Below, piece by piece: positions 50,193-59,565 of a DNA stretch of 64,000 nucleotides. Positions within the stretch are counted from its first letter, which is position 1. Every line of letters starts with the position of its first letter. Under the pieces are notes generated by a model. The model worked only from the letters and a program-made list of their open reading frames with translations, searched no databases and was not told where the DNA came from. A program made the translations under genes and the position numbers. The stretch is from Pseudofrankia inefficax. GTDB lineage: Bacteria > Actinomycetota > Actinomycetes > Frankiales > Frankiaceae. The stretch is from contig NC_014666.1 in NCBI RefSeq assembly GCF_000166135.1, positions 4,030,001 through 4,094,000 on the forward strand, in the 5' to 3' direction.

Positions 50193-51354
50193 CGACCTGG
50201 ACGTTTCCGATCTGGGGCGCCACATGGGTGTGCCGATCATGCCGGGACAGCTGCGCGAGCCGGTCGCCGTCAACGACATCCGCCGGTGGGTCCAGGCGAT
50301 GCACTACCCGAACCCGCTGCACTACGACGAGTCGTGGGCCGCGCGGAGCCGGTTCGGCGGCTTCGTCGCCCCCCAGTCCTTCACAGTCGCGACCGATACC
50401 AGCCATGGCTGCGCGCCCGCCCAGGTGGGACGGATCCCGGACTCGCACCTGGTCTTCGGCGGCGACGAGTGGTGGTTCTTCGAGGGCCGCATCCGCCCCG
50501 GTGACAGGATTCTGTGTCATCGCCAGCCCTTCGACTTCAAGGTGCGGCAGACGGCTTTCGCCGGGCCGACGTGCTTCCAGCGTGGCGACACGCTCTACAT
50601 CAACCAGCGCGGCGAACGCATCGCGCTGCAGCGGTCGACCGCGATTCGCTACAAGGTGCGCGCGGCCGCCGAGAAGAAGCTCTACGACGCCGGCGGCGGC
50701 GAGCCGGAGTGGACCGAGCAGCAGCTGGCCGAGCTGGACAAGACGAAGCAGGAGTTCATCGACCAGCTCCAGGCGCTCGGCCATGACAAGCGCCTGCTGT
50801 CCAGTGTCACGGTCGGCGACCGGCTGCCGCCCAACGTGCTGGGCCCGCACAGCCTGGCGAGCTTCGCGACCGAGTGGCGGGCGTACCCGATGACCACCTG
50901 GGGCGCGATGGCCAAGGGCCCGACGTCGGTGCGCGGCGAGGATCTCGGCTACACGAAGGAGATGGCTGGTCACGAAGGGGACCGAGAGCTCGAGCGGACC
51001 AACCCGGAGAAGACCGACGGCGCGTACTACGGGCCTTCGCGCGGCCACCTGCAGCCCGCCTGGGCGCGGCGGATCGGGATGCCGCGCGGCTATGGCTACG
51101 GCGCGTCGGTGGGCTCGTGGCTGCTCGACCTCGTCGCGGCCTGGGCCGGGGAATGGGGGAGCATCTACCACGCCGACATCAGGTATCGCAGCCCCGTGCT
51201 GACCGGCGACGCGACCTTCCTGTCCGGTACCGTCACCCAGGTCCGCGAGGAACGCCGGCGGGTCCACGTGGCCAGCGTCGAGGTCGTTGCCCGTAACCAG
51301 GACGGCGCCGTCCAGGCCAAGGGCCTCGTGACCGTTCAGCTCCCGCTCACCTGA
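50167..51354 (+). CDS. MaoC-like double hot-dog protein (hydratase/dehydratase candidate)
   Basis: The 395-residue protein has two hot-dog-type halves. The first begins near residue 30 with VAVNDIRRWVQAMHYPNPLHYD, close to the N-terminal MaoC dehydratase form; the second ends with SGTVTQVREERRRVHV. Such proteins hydrate enoyl-CoAs or dehydrate 3-hydroxyacyl-CoAs. The hydratase D-x4-H pair is not fully clear, so the activity is uncertain. The ATG follows GGAAGGTGGG inside the end of the ligase gene. It is the last gene of the operon. Confidence 0.75.
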   Translation: MAVGQETNDDLDVSDLGRHMGVPIMPGQLREPVAVNDIRRWVQAMHYPNPLHYDESWAARSRFGGFVAPQSFTVATDTSHGCAPAQVGRIPDSHLVFGGDEWWFFEGRIRPGDRILCHRQPFDFKVRQTAFAGPTCFQRGDTLYINQRGERIALQRSTAIRYKVRAAAEKKLYDAGGGEPEWTEQQLAELDKTKQEFIDQLQALGHDKRLLSSVTVGDRLPPNVLGPHSLASFATEWRAYPMTTWGAMAKGPTSVRGEDLGYTKEMAGHEGDRELERTNPEKTDGAYYGPSRGHLQPAWARRIGMPRGYGYGASVGSWLLDLVAAWAGEWGSIYHADIRYRSPVLTGDATFLSGTVTQVREERRRVHVASVEVVARNQDGAVQAKGLVTVQLPLT

Positions 51355-51402
51355 CGCCGCCCACCGGCCGGCTGGGCGCTCGGCCGGCCCGCGCGGCTGC
51401 CC

Positions 51403-51408
51403 TACGAT
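51403..51408 (+). promoter_or_regulatory. -10 hexamer TACGAT of a leaderless TetR promoter
   Basis: TACGAT ends 10 bases before the ATG at 51419, and no ribosome site lies between. Confidence 0.45.
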
Positions 51409-51418
51409 TGGTGGCGTC

Positions 51419-52051
51419 ATGAGCGACGTGTCCGACGGCGGTGCCGCCGCAGCGAGACCGGGACGAAGCCGTCGGCGGACCGATCTCAGCGAGCGGGAGA
51501 TCGTCGCGGCGGCCCTCCGGCTGGTGGCGCGCGAGGGCGCCGACAACCTGACCATGAGAGGTCTCGCCGCCGAGCTCGGCCTGTCCTCGATGGCCAGCTA
51601 CTACCACGTGCCGAGCAAGACGGTGCTGTTCGACCTGGTCGCGGACGCGGTCCTGGCCGACGTCCGGGTACCCGACTCCGAGGAGCCGTGGGAGAAGCGG
51701 CTGCGCGAGATGTTCATCTCCGCGCGCTCGGAGCTGGCCCGCTACCCGGGCGTGGCGGCGCTGCTGCTGAGCCGGACGTCCGAGACGCCGAACATGCGCC
51801 GGCTGTCCTCCGAGCTGCGGCGCGCGCTGCGCCAGGCGGGTTTCGACCGGGCGGAGTCGGACGCGCTCGGTGAGGCGTTCACGATCTATCTGTTCGGCCG
51901 GCTCATCTTCGAGGGCCGAGCCGTCGCCGAGAGCGCGGCGCCGGCTGAGCCGGGCCCCGCCGGCGCACGGCCCGCCGACGCCTTCGAGACCGGCCTGGAT
52001 CTCCTCCTGGCCGGCACCAGGGAACTGCTCAGGACCACCTCGCGCGACTGA
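51419..52051 (+). CDS. TetR-family transcriptional regulator
   Basis: The 210-residue protein has a TetR helix-turn-helix (NLTMRGLAAELGLSSM, then ASYYHVPSKTVLF) after an arginine-rich start (RPGRSRRRTDLSE). The C-terminal domain is helical with a disordered, alanine-proline loop near residue 175. A TACGAT -10 ten bases upstream suggests a leaderless message. It lies between two operons. The TTGAGC-GC-TGTAA element after it, also found at two other promoters, makes it the nearest candidate regulator of that set. Confidence 0.83.
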   Translation: MSDVSDGGAAAARPGRSRRRTDLSEREIVAAALRLVAREGADNLTMRGLAAELGLSSMASYYHVPSKTVLFDLVADAVLADVRVPDSEEPWEKRLREMFISARSELARYPGVAALLLSRTSETPNMRRLSSELRRALRQAGFDRAESDALGEAFTIYLFGRLIFEGRAVAESAAPAEPGPAGARPADAFETGLDLLLAGTRELLRTTSRD

Positions 52052-52070
52052 GCGCGGTGCTGGGCCACGC

Positions 52071-52100
52071 TTGACGCCTCAACTTGAGCGCTGTAAGAAT
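52071..52100 (+). promoter_or_regulatory. promoter with TTGAGC-GC-TGTAA element before the P450 operon
   Basis: TTGACG (52071-52076), 17 bp and TAAGAA (52094-52099) form a fair promoter. The shared element spans 52084-52096, about 30 bp before the ATG at 52126. Confidence 0.55.
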
Positions 52101-52125
52101 TCATTCAAGCGGGGAGCGAGGACTT

Positions 52126-53313
52126 ATGACACCTGTCACGGCCCCGGGGCCGATGCTTACGGTCCCCGGCCTTTTCGAGCGTCCCGACTATTTCGAGATC
52201 CTGGCCAGGCTCCGCCGCGAGGCTCCGGTCGCGCGCACGCCGGACGGTCTCTGGGCGGTGACGCGTTACGAGGACATCCGAATGATCAGCCGGGAGCCGC
52301 ACCGTTTCTGTTCCGGCCGCGGTGTGCTCGTCAATGACCCGATCCGGGTCCACGGCGCCGTCAATGACGAGACGTCGCTGCTCCATATCGACCCGCCGCA
52401 CCACAGCAGGTACCGAGGCGTCGCGAACCGCCAGTTCACGCCGCGGGCGGTGGGCCGGCTGGAGGAACGGATTCGGGTCATCACGCGGGAGGTGCTGGAG
52501 GCGGCCGACCCCAGGGGTGAGATCGACCTCGTGGGCGAGATCGCGGCGCCCATTCCGGTGCGGGTCATCGCCGAGCTGCTCGGCATCGACGCCGCCGATC
52601 TCGCGACGTTCCGCCGGTGGTCCGACGCGGTGATCGAGGTGATCGACCACCCGACGGCGGAGGTCTACGCCGAGTCCGGGGAGCTGCTCACCTACCTCAT
52701 GCGCCTCGCCGACCAGCGCCGTTCCGAGCCCCGCGACGACCTGGTCTCCCGGCTGTGGCAGGCCCAGTACCAGGGCGAACCACTGTCCCATGAGCAGGTG
52801 AGGATGTTCGGCCTCACCCTGCTCGTCGCCGGCAACGAGACCACGCGCCACCTGCTCTCGGGAACGCTGGCCGCGCTGGCCGCGCATCCCGAGCAGCGGG
52901 CCGCGCTCGTGCGCGAACCGGACCGGATTCCGGCCGCCGTCGAGGAGTGCCTGCGCTGGACGACGCCCATCCAGGCTTTCGGCCGGACCGCGACCGAGGA
53001 CCTGACGCTGCACGGGCAGCAGATCGCCGCCGGCGACTTCCTGGTCCTTCTCTACGCGTCGGGTAATCGCGACGAGCTGGTTTTCGGACCCACCGCCGAC
53101 CGTTTCGACGTCGCGCGCGCCCCCGGCCCCAACATCTCCTTTGGTTTCGGTGAGCACCTCTGTCTCGGCGCGTCGCTGGCCCGGCTGGAGGCCCGCGTCG
53201 TGCTGGAGGAACTGCTGGCCCGGTTCCCGAATTTCGTCACGGGACCACCGATTCCGGTCCAGTCCACGCTCGTCCGCGGTTTCCAGACGCTTCCCGGCGT
53301 GCTTTCGCCGTAA
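52126..53313 (+). CDS. cytochrome P450
   Basis: The 395-residue soluble P450 has I-helix LLVAGNETTRH, ExxR as EECLR, and heme loop FGFGEHLCLG. It is clearly different from the P450 at 36281 and shorter at the N-terminus. It inserts oxygen into an unknown substrate with electrons from unlinked ferredoxin partners. It is the first gene of a seven-gene operon that runs to 60381 and whose promoter carries the shared TTGAGC element. The ATG at 52126 fits the start of homology; the ribosome site is weak. Confidence 0.92.
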   Translation: MTPVTAPGPMLTVPGLFERPDYFEILARLRREAPVARTPDGLWAVTRYEDIRMISREPHRFCSGRGVLVNDPIRVHGAVNDETSLLHIDPPHHSRYRGVANRQFTPRAVGRLEERIRVITREVLEAADPRGEIDLVGEIAAPIPVRVIAELLGIDAADLATFRRWSDAVIEVIDHPTAEVYAESGELLTYLMRLADQRRSEPRDDLVSRLWQAQYQGEPLSHEQVRMFGLTLLVAGNETTRHLLSGTLAALAAHPEQRAALVREPDRIPAAVEECLRWTTPIQAFGRTATEDLTLHGQQIAAGDFLVLLYASGNRDELVFGPTADRFDVARAPGPNISFGFGEHLCLGASLARLEARVVLEELLARFPNFVTGPPIPVQSTLVRGFQTLPGVLSP

Positions 53314-53378
53314 CGGCCCGCGAGAACGACATCCTCGGCTTACGCCGCCAGACGAACTGACATTGTGAAGGAATCCGC

Positions 53379-54353
53379 ATGGTGCGTGCAGTGGTGTTGA
53401 CCGACGTCCCGCCGGCGTCCCTGGTGGACCTGGCCGCGGACGATCTGCCCGACGGCGACGTCACGATCGACGTGCGCTGGTCGTCGCTGAACTACAAGGA
53501 CGGCCTGGCGGTGACCGGGGCGGGGCGGATCGCGCGGAAGCTGCCGATGACCTGTGGTGCCGACCTCGCGGGCACGGTCGCGGCGTCGGAGAACCCGGCC
53601 GTGCGGGTCGGCGCCGAGGTCCTCGTCACCGGGTGGGGCCTGTCGGAGACCAGGCCCGGCGGCTACACCCAGCGCCAGCGCGTGCCGGCCTCGATGGTCA
53701 CCGCGCGGCCCGAGGGCCTGTCGCTGCGGCAGACCATGGCCATCGGGACGGCCGGGCTGACGTCGATGCTGTGCGTGACGGCGCTGGAGGGGGCCGGTCT
53801 GCGACCGGGCGCGGGCCCGGTCCTGGTCACCGGGGCGAGCGGGGGAGTGGGCAGCCTCGCGGTGGCGCTGCTGGCCTCGCTCGGCTACGAGGTCACGGCC
53901 TCGACCGGCTCCCCGGACGCCCATCCGCTGCTGCGCGAGCTCGGCGCGGCCGAGATCATCGACCGGGCCGAGCTCGCCGCCCCCGGGCGGCCCCTCGGCA
54001 AGGAGCGCTGGGCCGCGGCGATCGACACGGTCGGCAGCCAGACGCTCGCGAGCGTGCTGGCCTCCATCCGGTACGGCGGTGCCGTCGCGGCCTGCGGGCT
54101 GGCCGGCGGCAACGACCTGCCCGCCACCGTCCTGCCGTTCATCCTGCGGGGCGTGAGCCTGCTCGGCATCGACTCGGTGATGTGCCCGCCCGACCTGCGC
54201 GACGCCGCCTGGTCGCGGCTGGCCAGCGATCTGCCGGTCAGCCTGCTCGACCGCGTCACCCAGGTCGAGCCGCTCAGCGACATCGTGAAGCTCGGCGAGC
54301 AGATCCTGGCCGGCGAGATCTCCGGCCGCGTGGTCGTCGACGTTCAGGCCTGA
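53379..54353 (+). CDS. AcuI/YhdH-type quinone oxidoreductase (acryloyl-CoA reductase-like)
   Basis: The 324-residue zinc-free medium-chain reductase has the AcuI/YhdH signature SSLNYKDGLAVTG near residue 35, CGADLAGTV, and the NADPH loop GASGGVGS. Characterised members reduce acryloyl-CoA to propionyl-CoA. Here it may reduce a related enoyl-CoA formed during chain breakdown. GAAGGA lies before the ATG. It follows the P450 by 65 bp in one operon. Confidence 0.88.
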   Translation: MVRAVVLTDVPPASLVDLAADDLPDGDVTIDVRWSSLNYKDGLAVTGAGRIARKLPMTCGADLAGTVAASENPAVRVGAEVLVTGWGLSETRPGGYTQRQRVPASMVTARPEGLSLRQTMAIGTAGLTSMLCVTALEGAGLRPGAGPVLVTGASGGVGSLAVALLASLGYEVTASTGSPDAHPLLRELGAAEIIDRAELAAPGRPLGKERWAAAIDTVGSQTLASVLASIRYGGAVAACGLAGGNDLPATVLPFILRGVSLLGIDSVMCPPDLRDAAWSRLASDLPVSLLDRVTQVEPLSDIVKLGEQILAGEISGRVVVDVQA

Positions 54354-54357
54354 CGCG

Positions 54358-55083
54358 GTGGCAACGCGAACAGCGATCGTCACCGGCGGGAGCGGCGGCA
54401 TCGGCCGGGCGTGCGCGCTGGTCCTTCACGAGCGCGGCTACGACGTGGTGCTGACCGCACGCCGCGCCGAGCCGCTGGCCGAGGCGGCCCGCGAGATCGG
54501 CTGCCGGTTCGTGGCGGCCGACTGCGCGGAACCCGACGAGTTCGCCCGGGTGGTGGCCGCGTGTGGACAGGTGGACCTGCTCGTCCACTCGGCCGGCGTC
54601 CTTCGCGGGACGTTCGTCCGGAAGGAACGGATCGAGCAGTTCGACGCGGTGATCCGGGCCAACCTCCGCTCGACCTTCGTGGCCGTGCAGGGCGTCCTGC
54701 CGATCATGCCGGTCCGTGGGCGCATCGTCCTGATCTCCTCCTCCGCCGGCTCCCAGGGCATGAAGGGCCGGTCCGCCTACTCGGCGTCCAAGGGCGCCGT
54801 GAACGCCTTCGCCGACGCCCTGCGCGGCGAGGTCGTCCGGGACGGCATCCACGTCAACGTGATCGTTCCCGCGCCGGTCGAGACCGCGATGCTGGAGACG
54901 GTGACCTTCGAGATGCACGCCATCCAGGCCAGTGACGTGGCCTCGGCGGTCGGCTACCTCGACGGGCTCGACCCCCGGGTCGTCGTGCCACGGATCGACC
55001 TGCACGCCGTCGAGTCCGGCCCGCTCGCCCCCGCGCCGTTACGCCCGCCGGGAGCCGCCGCCACGACAGGGGCCCGGCGATGA
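54358..55083 (+). CDS. short-chain dehydrogenase/reductase
   Basis: The 241-residue SDR has the cofactor loop GGSGGIGRA, VHSAGV, the catalytic serine in ISSSAGS, and YSASK. The last ~25 residues are a proline-alanine tail of low complexity. It starts with GTG four bases after the reductase stop and ends overlapping the ligase ATG (ATGA). It would interconvert an alcohol and ketone on the pathway. The cofactor choice is unclear. Confidence 0.87.
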   Translation: MATRTAIVTGGSGGIGRACALVLHERGYDVVLTARRAEPLAEAAREIGCRFVAADCAEPDEFARVVAACGQVDLLVHSAGVLRGTFVRKERIEQFDAVIRANLRSTFVAVQGVLPIMPVRGRIVLISSSAGSQGMKGRSAYSASKGAVNAFADALRGEVVRDGIHVNVIVPAPVETAMLETVTFEMHAIQASDVASAVGYLDGLDPRVVVPRIDLHAVESGPLAPAPLRPPGAAATTGARR

Positions 55084-56549
55084 CGACGGCCGTGGGAGTC
55101 CCGATCGGCCAGCGGCTGAGCGACCTCGCCGCGGCGGACCCGCACCGGCTGTCCGTGGTGGTCGTCCGCCAGGACGGCGGTCGCGAGGCGCTCGACCGCC
55201 AGCAGGTGGAGGACGGCGCGAACCGGTGGGGCCGGGCGCTGGCGGCCCGCGGGCTGGCGGCCGGGGATCGCGTCGCGCTGCTGGTCCACAACTCGGTCGA
55301 GCTGGTCCTGGGAGCGCTCGGTGCCTGGAAGGTGGGCGCCGTGCCCGTTCCGGTGCGCTGGGACCTGCCCGCCTGGGAACGAGAGCGGGTCCTCGCGGTC
55401 GTCGCCGCCCGGGTGGTGATCGACGAGGGAACCGCGCCAGCCCTGCGGGCCGAGGCCGCGGCGTTCCCGGCCGACCCGCTCCCCACGGTCACCTCGCCGC
55501 ACTCGTTCGGCATCTGCAGCAGCGGCTCCACCGGCACGCCCAAGGTCATCGTCAACACCCGGCCAGGCCGGTGGACCGCGGAGCTCTCGACGCCGTTCGC
55601 CGAGAACTTCGGCGGCCCGGTGACACATCCGCAGGTCGTTCTCGTGCCCGCGCCGATGTATCACACCAACGGTTTCATGACCCTCAACTCGCTGCTCGGC
55701 GGTGACCGCCTGGTCATCATGGAGAAGTTCGACGCCGTGGCGGCCGTCGACGCGATCGAGCGCGAGGGCGTCACCACCTTCACCGCGACGCCGACCATGC
55801 TGCAGCGCCTCGCCGCCGTTCCCGGCATCGACGGCCGAGACCTGTCCCGGGTCGAATGGATCCTGCAGGGCGCCGCGATGATGCCGGCCGCGCTGCTGCG
55901 CCGGTGGTTCGAACTGCTGGCGCCCGAGAAGGTCATCATGGCCTACGGCATGACGGAGCAGCTCGGGCTGGTCGCGATTCGCGGCGACGAGTGGCTCACC
56001 CATCCCGGAAGCGTCGGGCGGGGTTTCCGCGGCACCGAGCTCAGGATTCTGGACGAGAACCAGAATCCGGTGCCGGCCGGGACGTACGGCGACGTCTACC
56101 TGCGCTCGCCCGTTACCGGGGCCTACGACTATCTCGGGGGAGCGCCGCTGCTGCCGACCACTCCCGACGGTTTCGGGACGGCCGGCGACATGGGGCACCT
56201 GGACGAGCAGGGCTACCTCTATCTGGCGGACCGCCGGGTGGACATGATCATCACCGGTGGCGCGAACGTCTTTCCCGCCGAGGTCGAAGGCGCGCTGTCC
56301 GAGCACCCGGATATCGCCGATGTCGTCGTCGTCGGGCTGTCCGACCCCGCCTGGGGCCGGCGGATACACGCGATCGTCGAGCGCCGGCCGGGCACCACCG
56401 GGCCGACGGAGCAGGAATGCATCGAGTTCGTGAAGGCGCGGCTGGCGTCCTACAAGGCGCCGAAGACGGTGGAGTTCGTCGCCGAGCTGCCGCGCAGCGC
56501 CGCGACGAAGATCAGTAGATCCGCGCTCGTCGCCGAGCGGGGCGGCTGA
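55080..56549 (+). CDS. acyl-CoA synthetase (AMP-forming)
   Basis: The 489-residue ANL enzyme is shorter than the other three in the window. It has CSSGSTGTPKV (phosphate loop, ~residue 145), YGMTEQLG, GTAGDMGHLDEQGY and a C-terminal lysine in SAATKISR. The compact N-terminal domain recalls bile-acid-CoA ligase or 4-coumarate-type enzymes acting on ring acids. It is coupled to the SDR upstream (ATGA) and to the aldehyde dehydrogenase downstream (TGATG). Confidence 0.88.
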   Translation: MTTAVGVPIGQRLSDLAAADPHRLSVVVVRQDGGREALDRQQVEDGANRWGRALAARGLAAGDRVALLVHNSVELVLGALGAWKVGAVPVPVRWDLPAWERERVLAVVAARVVIDEGTAPALRAEAAAFPADPLPTVTSPHSFGICSSGSTGTPKVIVNTRPGRWTAELSTPFAENFGGPVTHPQVVLVPAPMYHTNGFMTLNSLLGGDRLVIMEKFDAVAAVDAIEREGVTTFTATPTMLQRLAAVPGIDGRDLSRVEWILQGAAMMPAALLRRWFELLAPEKVIMAYGMTEQLGLVAIRGDEWLTHPGSVGRGFRGTELRILDENQNPVPAGTYGDVYLRSPVTGAYDYLGGAPLLPTTPDGFGTAGDMGHLDEQGYLYLADRRVDMIITGGANVFPAEVEGALSEHPDIADVVVVGLSDPAWGRRIHAIVERRPGTTGPTEQECIEFVKARLASYKAPKTVEFVAELPRSAATKISRSALVAERGG

Positions 56550-58039
56550 TGGCCGCGCCCGCCGACGGGAACCTGCCGCGTCCTGCCGTCCGACCGGCCC
56601 AGAAGGGTGAAGCCGTGCACGAGTACCAGCGCTTCTTTGTCGACGGCGCCTGGGTGGAACCGAGAACGGACGTCGCCGTCGAGGTCCGCTCGCCGCATGA
56701 CGGCGCCGCCGTCGGCACGGCGCCGGGCGCCGTCGCCGAGGACATCGACGTGGCTGTGGCCGCCGCCCGGCGCGCCTTCGACGAGGGTCCGTGGCCGTGG
56801 CTGTCGCCGGCCGAGCGGATCGCGGCGCTGCGGCCCTTCGTCGAGCGCTACGGCGCGCGGACCGCGGAGATGGCCGCGCTGGTGACCGGCGAGATGGGCT
56901 CGCCGGCCTGGTTCTCCGAGCAGGCACACGGGCTGGGGCCCTGGTACCTGATGGGGGAGACGCTCGCCTTCGCCGAACGGTACGACTGGGAGCGGCGCCG
57001 GGGGCGCAACCTGCTCAGGCGGGCGCCGTCCGGTGTCGTGGGGATCATCACGCCGTGGAACGTGCCGCAGGTGACGATCATCGCGAAGCTGATGCCGGCG
57101 TTGCTCGCCGGCTGCACGGCGGTCGTGAAGCCGGCACCGGAGACGCCCCTGGACGCCATGCTCCTGGCGACGATGCTCGCCGAAGCCGACCTGCCGCCCG
57201 GCGTCGTCAGCGTGATCACGGGCGGCGCGGAGGCCGGTCGCCGGCTGAGCGAGCATCCCGGCGTCGACAAGGTGGCCTTCACGGGCAGCGCGGCCGTCGG
57301 GGCGCGGATCGGGAAGGCGTGCGCCGAACGGCTGGCCCGCTGCAGCCTCGAGCTCGGCGGCAAGTCCGCCGCGATCGTCTGCGAGGACGCGGACTTCGGC
57401 CGGACGATCGACGGCCTGCGCTTCGCCTCCTTCCTGAACAACGGCCAGGCGTGCGTCGCGCAGACCCGGGTGCTCGCGCCCCGGTCGCGTTACGAGGAGT
57501 TCTGCGCGGCGTTCGCGGCGATGGCCTCGTCGCTGGCGGTCGGAGACCCGGCCCTGGCCGACACGTACGTCGGACCGCTCGTCTCGGCCCGCCAGCGGGA
57601 GCGGGTCGCGTCCTACCTGGAGATCGGGCTGGCCGAAGGCGCGGTCGCGGCGGCCGGCGGCCCCGGTGAGACGGGCGACCCGCGCGGTCACTACGTGCGG
57701 CCGACGGTGTTCCGCGATGTCACGAACGACATGCGGATCGCCCGCGAGGAGGTCTTCGGACCGGTCGTCGTCGTGATTCCCTACGAGGACGAGGACGACG
57801 CCGTCAGGATCGCCAATGACTCCCCCTACGGCCTCGGCGGGTCCGTCTGGACCAAACACCGGGCACGCGGACTGAGCATCGGCCGGCGGGTACGCACGGG
57901 GACCTTCGGGATCAACGGCTACGGGCCGGAGTTCACCATGCCGTTCGGCGGCTTCAAGGCCAGCGGCATCGGCCGTGAGTACGGACCCGAGTCCTTCGAC
58001 GAGTACGTCGAGCTCCAGTCGATCTACGGCGTCGCGTGA
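56549..58039 (+). CDS. NAD(P)-dependent aldehyde dehydrogenase
   Basis: The 496-residue enzyme has TPWNVP (catalytic Asn), VKPAPETP (Lys), LELGGKS (Glu), NNGQACVAQ (Cys) and EVFGPVV, so it should be active, unlike the homologue at 20203. It is a separate lineage from the two other copies. An alternative GTG start at 56615, after AGAAGGG, would remove 22 residues and begins at the conserved sequence; the ATG at 56549 overlaps the ligase stop. It oxidises a pathway aldehyde to the acid. Confidence 0.92.
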   Translation: MAAPADGNLPRPAVRPAQKGEAVHEYQRFFVDGAWVEPRTDVAVEVRSPHDGAAVGTAPGAVAEDIDVAVAAARRAFDEGPWPWLSPAERIAALRPFVERYGARTAEMAALVTGEMGSPAWFSEQAHGLGPWYLMGETLAFAERYDWERRRGRNLLRRAPSGVVGIITPWNVPQVTIIAKLMPALLAGCTAVVKPAPETPLDAMLLATMLAEADLPPGVVSVITGGAEAGRRLSEHPGVDKVAFTGSAAVGARIGKACAERLARCSLELGGKSAAIVCEDADFGRTIDGLRFASFLNNGQACVAQTRVLAPRSRYEEFCAAFAAMASSLAVGDPALADTYVGPLVSARQRERVASYLEIGLAEGAVAAAGGPGETGDPRGHYVRPTVFRDVTNDMRIAREEVFGPVVVVIPYEDEDDAVRIANDSPYGLGGSVWTKHRARGLSIGRRVRTGTFGINGYGPEFTMPFGGFKASGIGREYGPESFDEYVELQSIYGVA

Positions 58040-58073
58040 GCGCGGACGCGGGACTCGCCGCGGGGACACGGGC

Positions 58074-59519
58074 GTGACCAGCATCTGCCTGATCGGCGCC
58101 GCGCAGCGGACCGTGCGCGAGACACCCGCGCCCGAGCCCCTCGACAGCTGGGAGGCCCGGGCCCGGGAGGCGGCGGCCGGCCTGCCGCGAGCGCTGGCCG
58201 ACGTGCAGTCGATCCAGGTCGTCTACTGCCAGAGCTGGCCCTACGACGATCCCGTGGGCCGGCTCGCCGAGCGGCTGGGCGCCGACCCGAAGCACCGTGT
58301 CTACTCGGGGATCGGCGGAACGGTCCCGCAGACGCTGGTCAACGCCACCGCGGCCGCGATGCTGCGCGGCGAGCTCGATCTCGCGCTCGTCGTCGGTGCC
58401 GAGGCCCTCGCGACGGTCCGGGCGTACAGACGGGCGGGGGAGCGGCTGCCCTGGTCCCACCGCGAGACGCCTCGCTCGCCCTTCCCGTGGACGCCACCCC
58501 ATCCGTCCGAGACCGCTCATGACGTGTTCCAGGCGTGGGAGACCTTCCCGTTGTGGGACACGGCCCGGCGGGCGGCGCGGGGCGCGTCGCTCGGCGACGA
58601 CGCGACCGAGGCGGCGCGGCTGATGGCGGGGATGACGCCGGTCGCGGCGGCGAACCCGCACGCCTGGCGCCGACGCGTCCTCGACGCGGCGACCGTCGGC
58701 ACGCCGACGCCGGACAACCGGTTCGTCGGCTGGCCGTACACCAGGAACGAGGTCGCGGTCATGGACGTCGACATGAGCGCGGCGCTGCTGCTGGCGACCG
58801 GCGCCCGCGCCGACGCCCTCGGCGTGCCCGAGGACCAGCGCCTCTACCTGGCCGGCTGGTCCTACGCGCGGGACCCGGCGAGCATCGCCGCCCGCCCGGA
58901 CCCGGCCCGATCGGCGGCCATGGCGGCGACCAGCCGGGCGGCGCTCGACCGGGCCGGGCTGACGCTGGCCGAGGTCGAGGCCTTCGACCTGTACTCCTGC
59001 TTCCCGTCGTCGCTGCGGCTCGGCTGCGACGCGCTCGGCCTGGACGTCGACGACTCCCGCGGCCTGACGGTGACGGGCGGGCTGCCCTACGCGGGCGGTC
59101 CCGCCTCCGGCTATCTCCTGCACGCCCTGGCCTCGCTCCACGAGCGGCGGCCCCGTTCGGCGCTGGTGACGGGGGTTGGCATGCACCTGGAAAAGCATGT
59201 CGCCGCGGTGTGGACCCGTGAGCCGGCCAGGCCCTCGGTCCCTGACGACGACGCCGTTCAGCGGGGCGTGGACGCCGCGCAGCCGGCCCGCCGGCTGCTC
59301 GCCTCCTATGAGGGGCCGGCGCGGGTTCTGGCGTACACGGTCGCGCATTCCCGGGACGGCGGCGCCGAGCGGGGTCTGGTCGTGCTGGACACCCCGCGCG
59401 GGCGGGCCCTCGCGAGGGTGCACAAGCCCGCGCTGCTCGCCGACGCCGAGTCCCGCGAGCTGGTCGGGCAGCCGGTCACCGTCACGACCGACGGGCAGCG
59501 CAACGAGGCCCGCTGGTGA
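58074..59519 (+). CDS. thiolase-like protein (acetyl-CoA acetyltransferase family, type 1-like)
   Basis: The 481-residue protein has a thiolase fold with an extra C-terminal domain of ~80 residues (GPARVLAYTVAHSRDGG on), as in SCP2-thiolase-like type 1 proteins. GAEALATVRAYRRAGERLPW is a typical segment, and CFPSS and TGGLPYAGGPASG lie in the second half. The position of the nucleophilic cysteine is not clear: the loop after SGIGGTVPQTLVN has none. It may split a 3-keto- or 3-hydroxyacyl-CoA or only bind CoA. The GTG start lies 34 bp after the dehydrogenase. Confidence 0.78.
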   Translation: MTSICLIGAAQRTVRETPAPEPLDSWEARAREAAAGLPRALADVQSIQVVYCQSWPYDDPVGRLAERLGADPKHRVYSGIGGTVPQTLVNATAAAMLRGELDLALVVGAEALATVRAYRRAGERLPWSHRETPRSPFPWTPPHPSETAHDVFQAWETFPLWDTARRAARGASLGDDATEAARLMAGMTPVAAANPHAWRRRVLDAATVGTPTPDNRFVGWPYTRNEVAVMDVDMSAALLLATGARADALGVPEDQRLYLAGWSYARDPASIAARPDPARSAAMAATSRAALDRAGLTLAEVEAFDLYSCFPSSLRLGCDALGLDVDDSRGLTVTGGLPYAGGPASGYLLHALASLHERRPRSALVTGVGMHLEKHVAAVWTREPARPSVPDDDAVQRGVDAAQPARRLLASYEGPARVLAYTVAHSRDGGAERGLVVLDTPRGRALARVHKPALLADAESRELVGQPVTVTTDGQRNEARW

Positions 59520-59565
59520 CGATCTTCACCCCTGATCTCCGCACAACCCTCGAAGGAGATGGCTC

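Noticed and set aside
52071-52100. TTGAGC as a -35 box by itself in the shared element
   Set aside because: In none of the three copies does a good -10 lie 16-18 bp downstream of TTGAGC; the TTGA-type hexamer further upstream fits better as -35.
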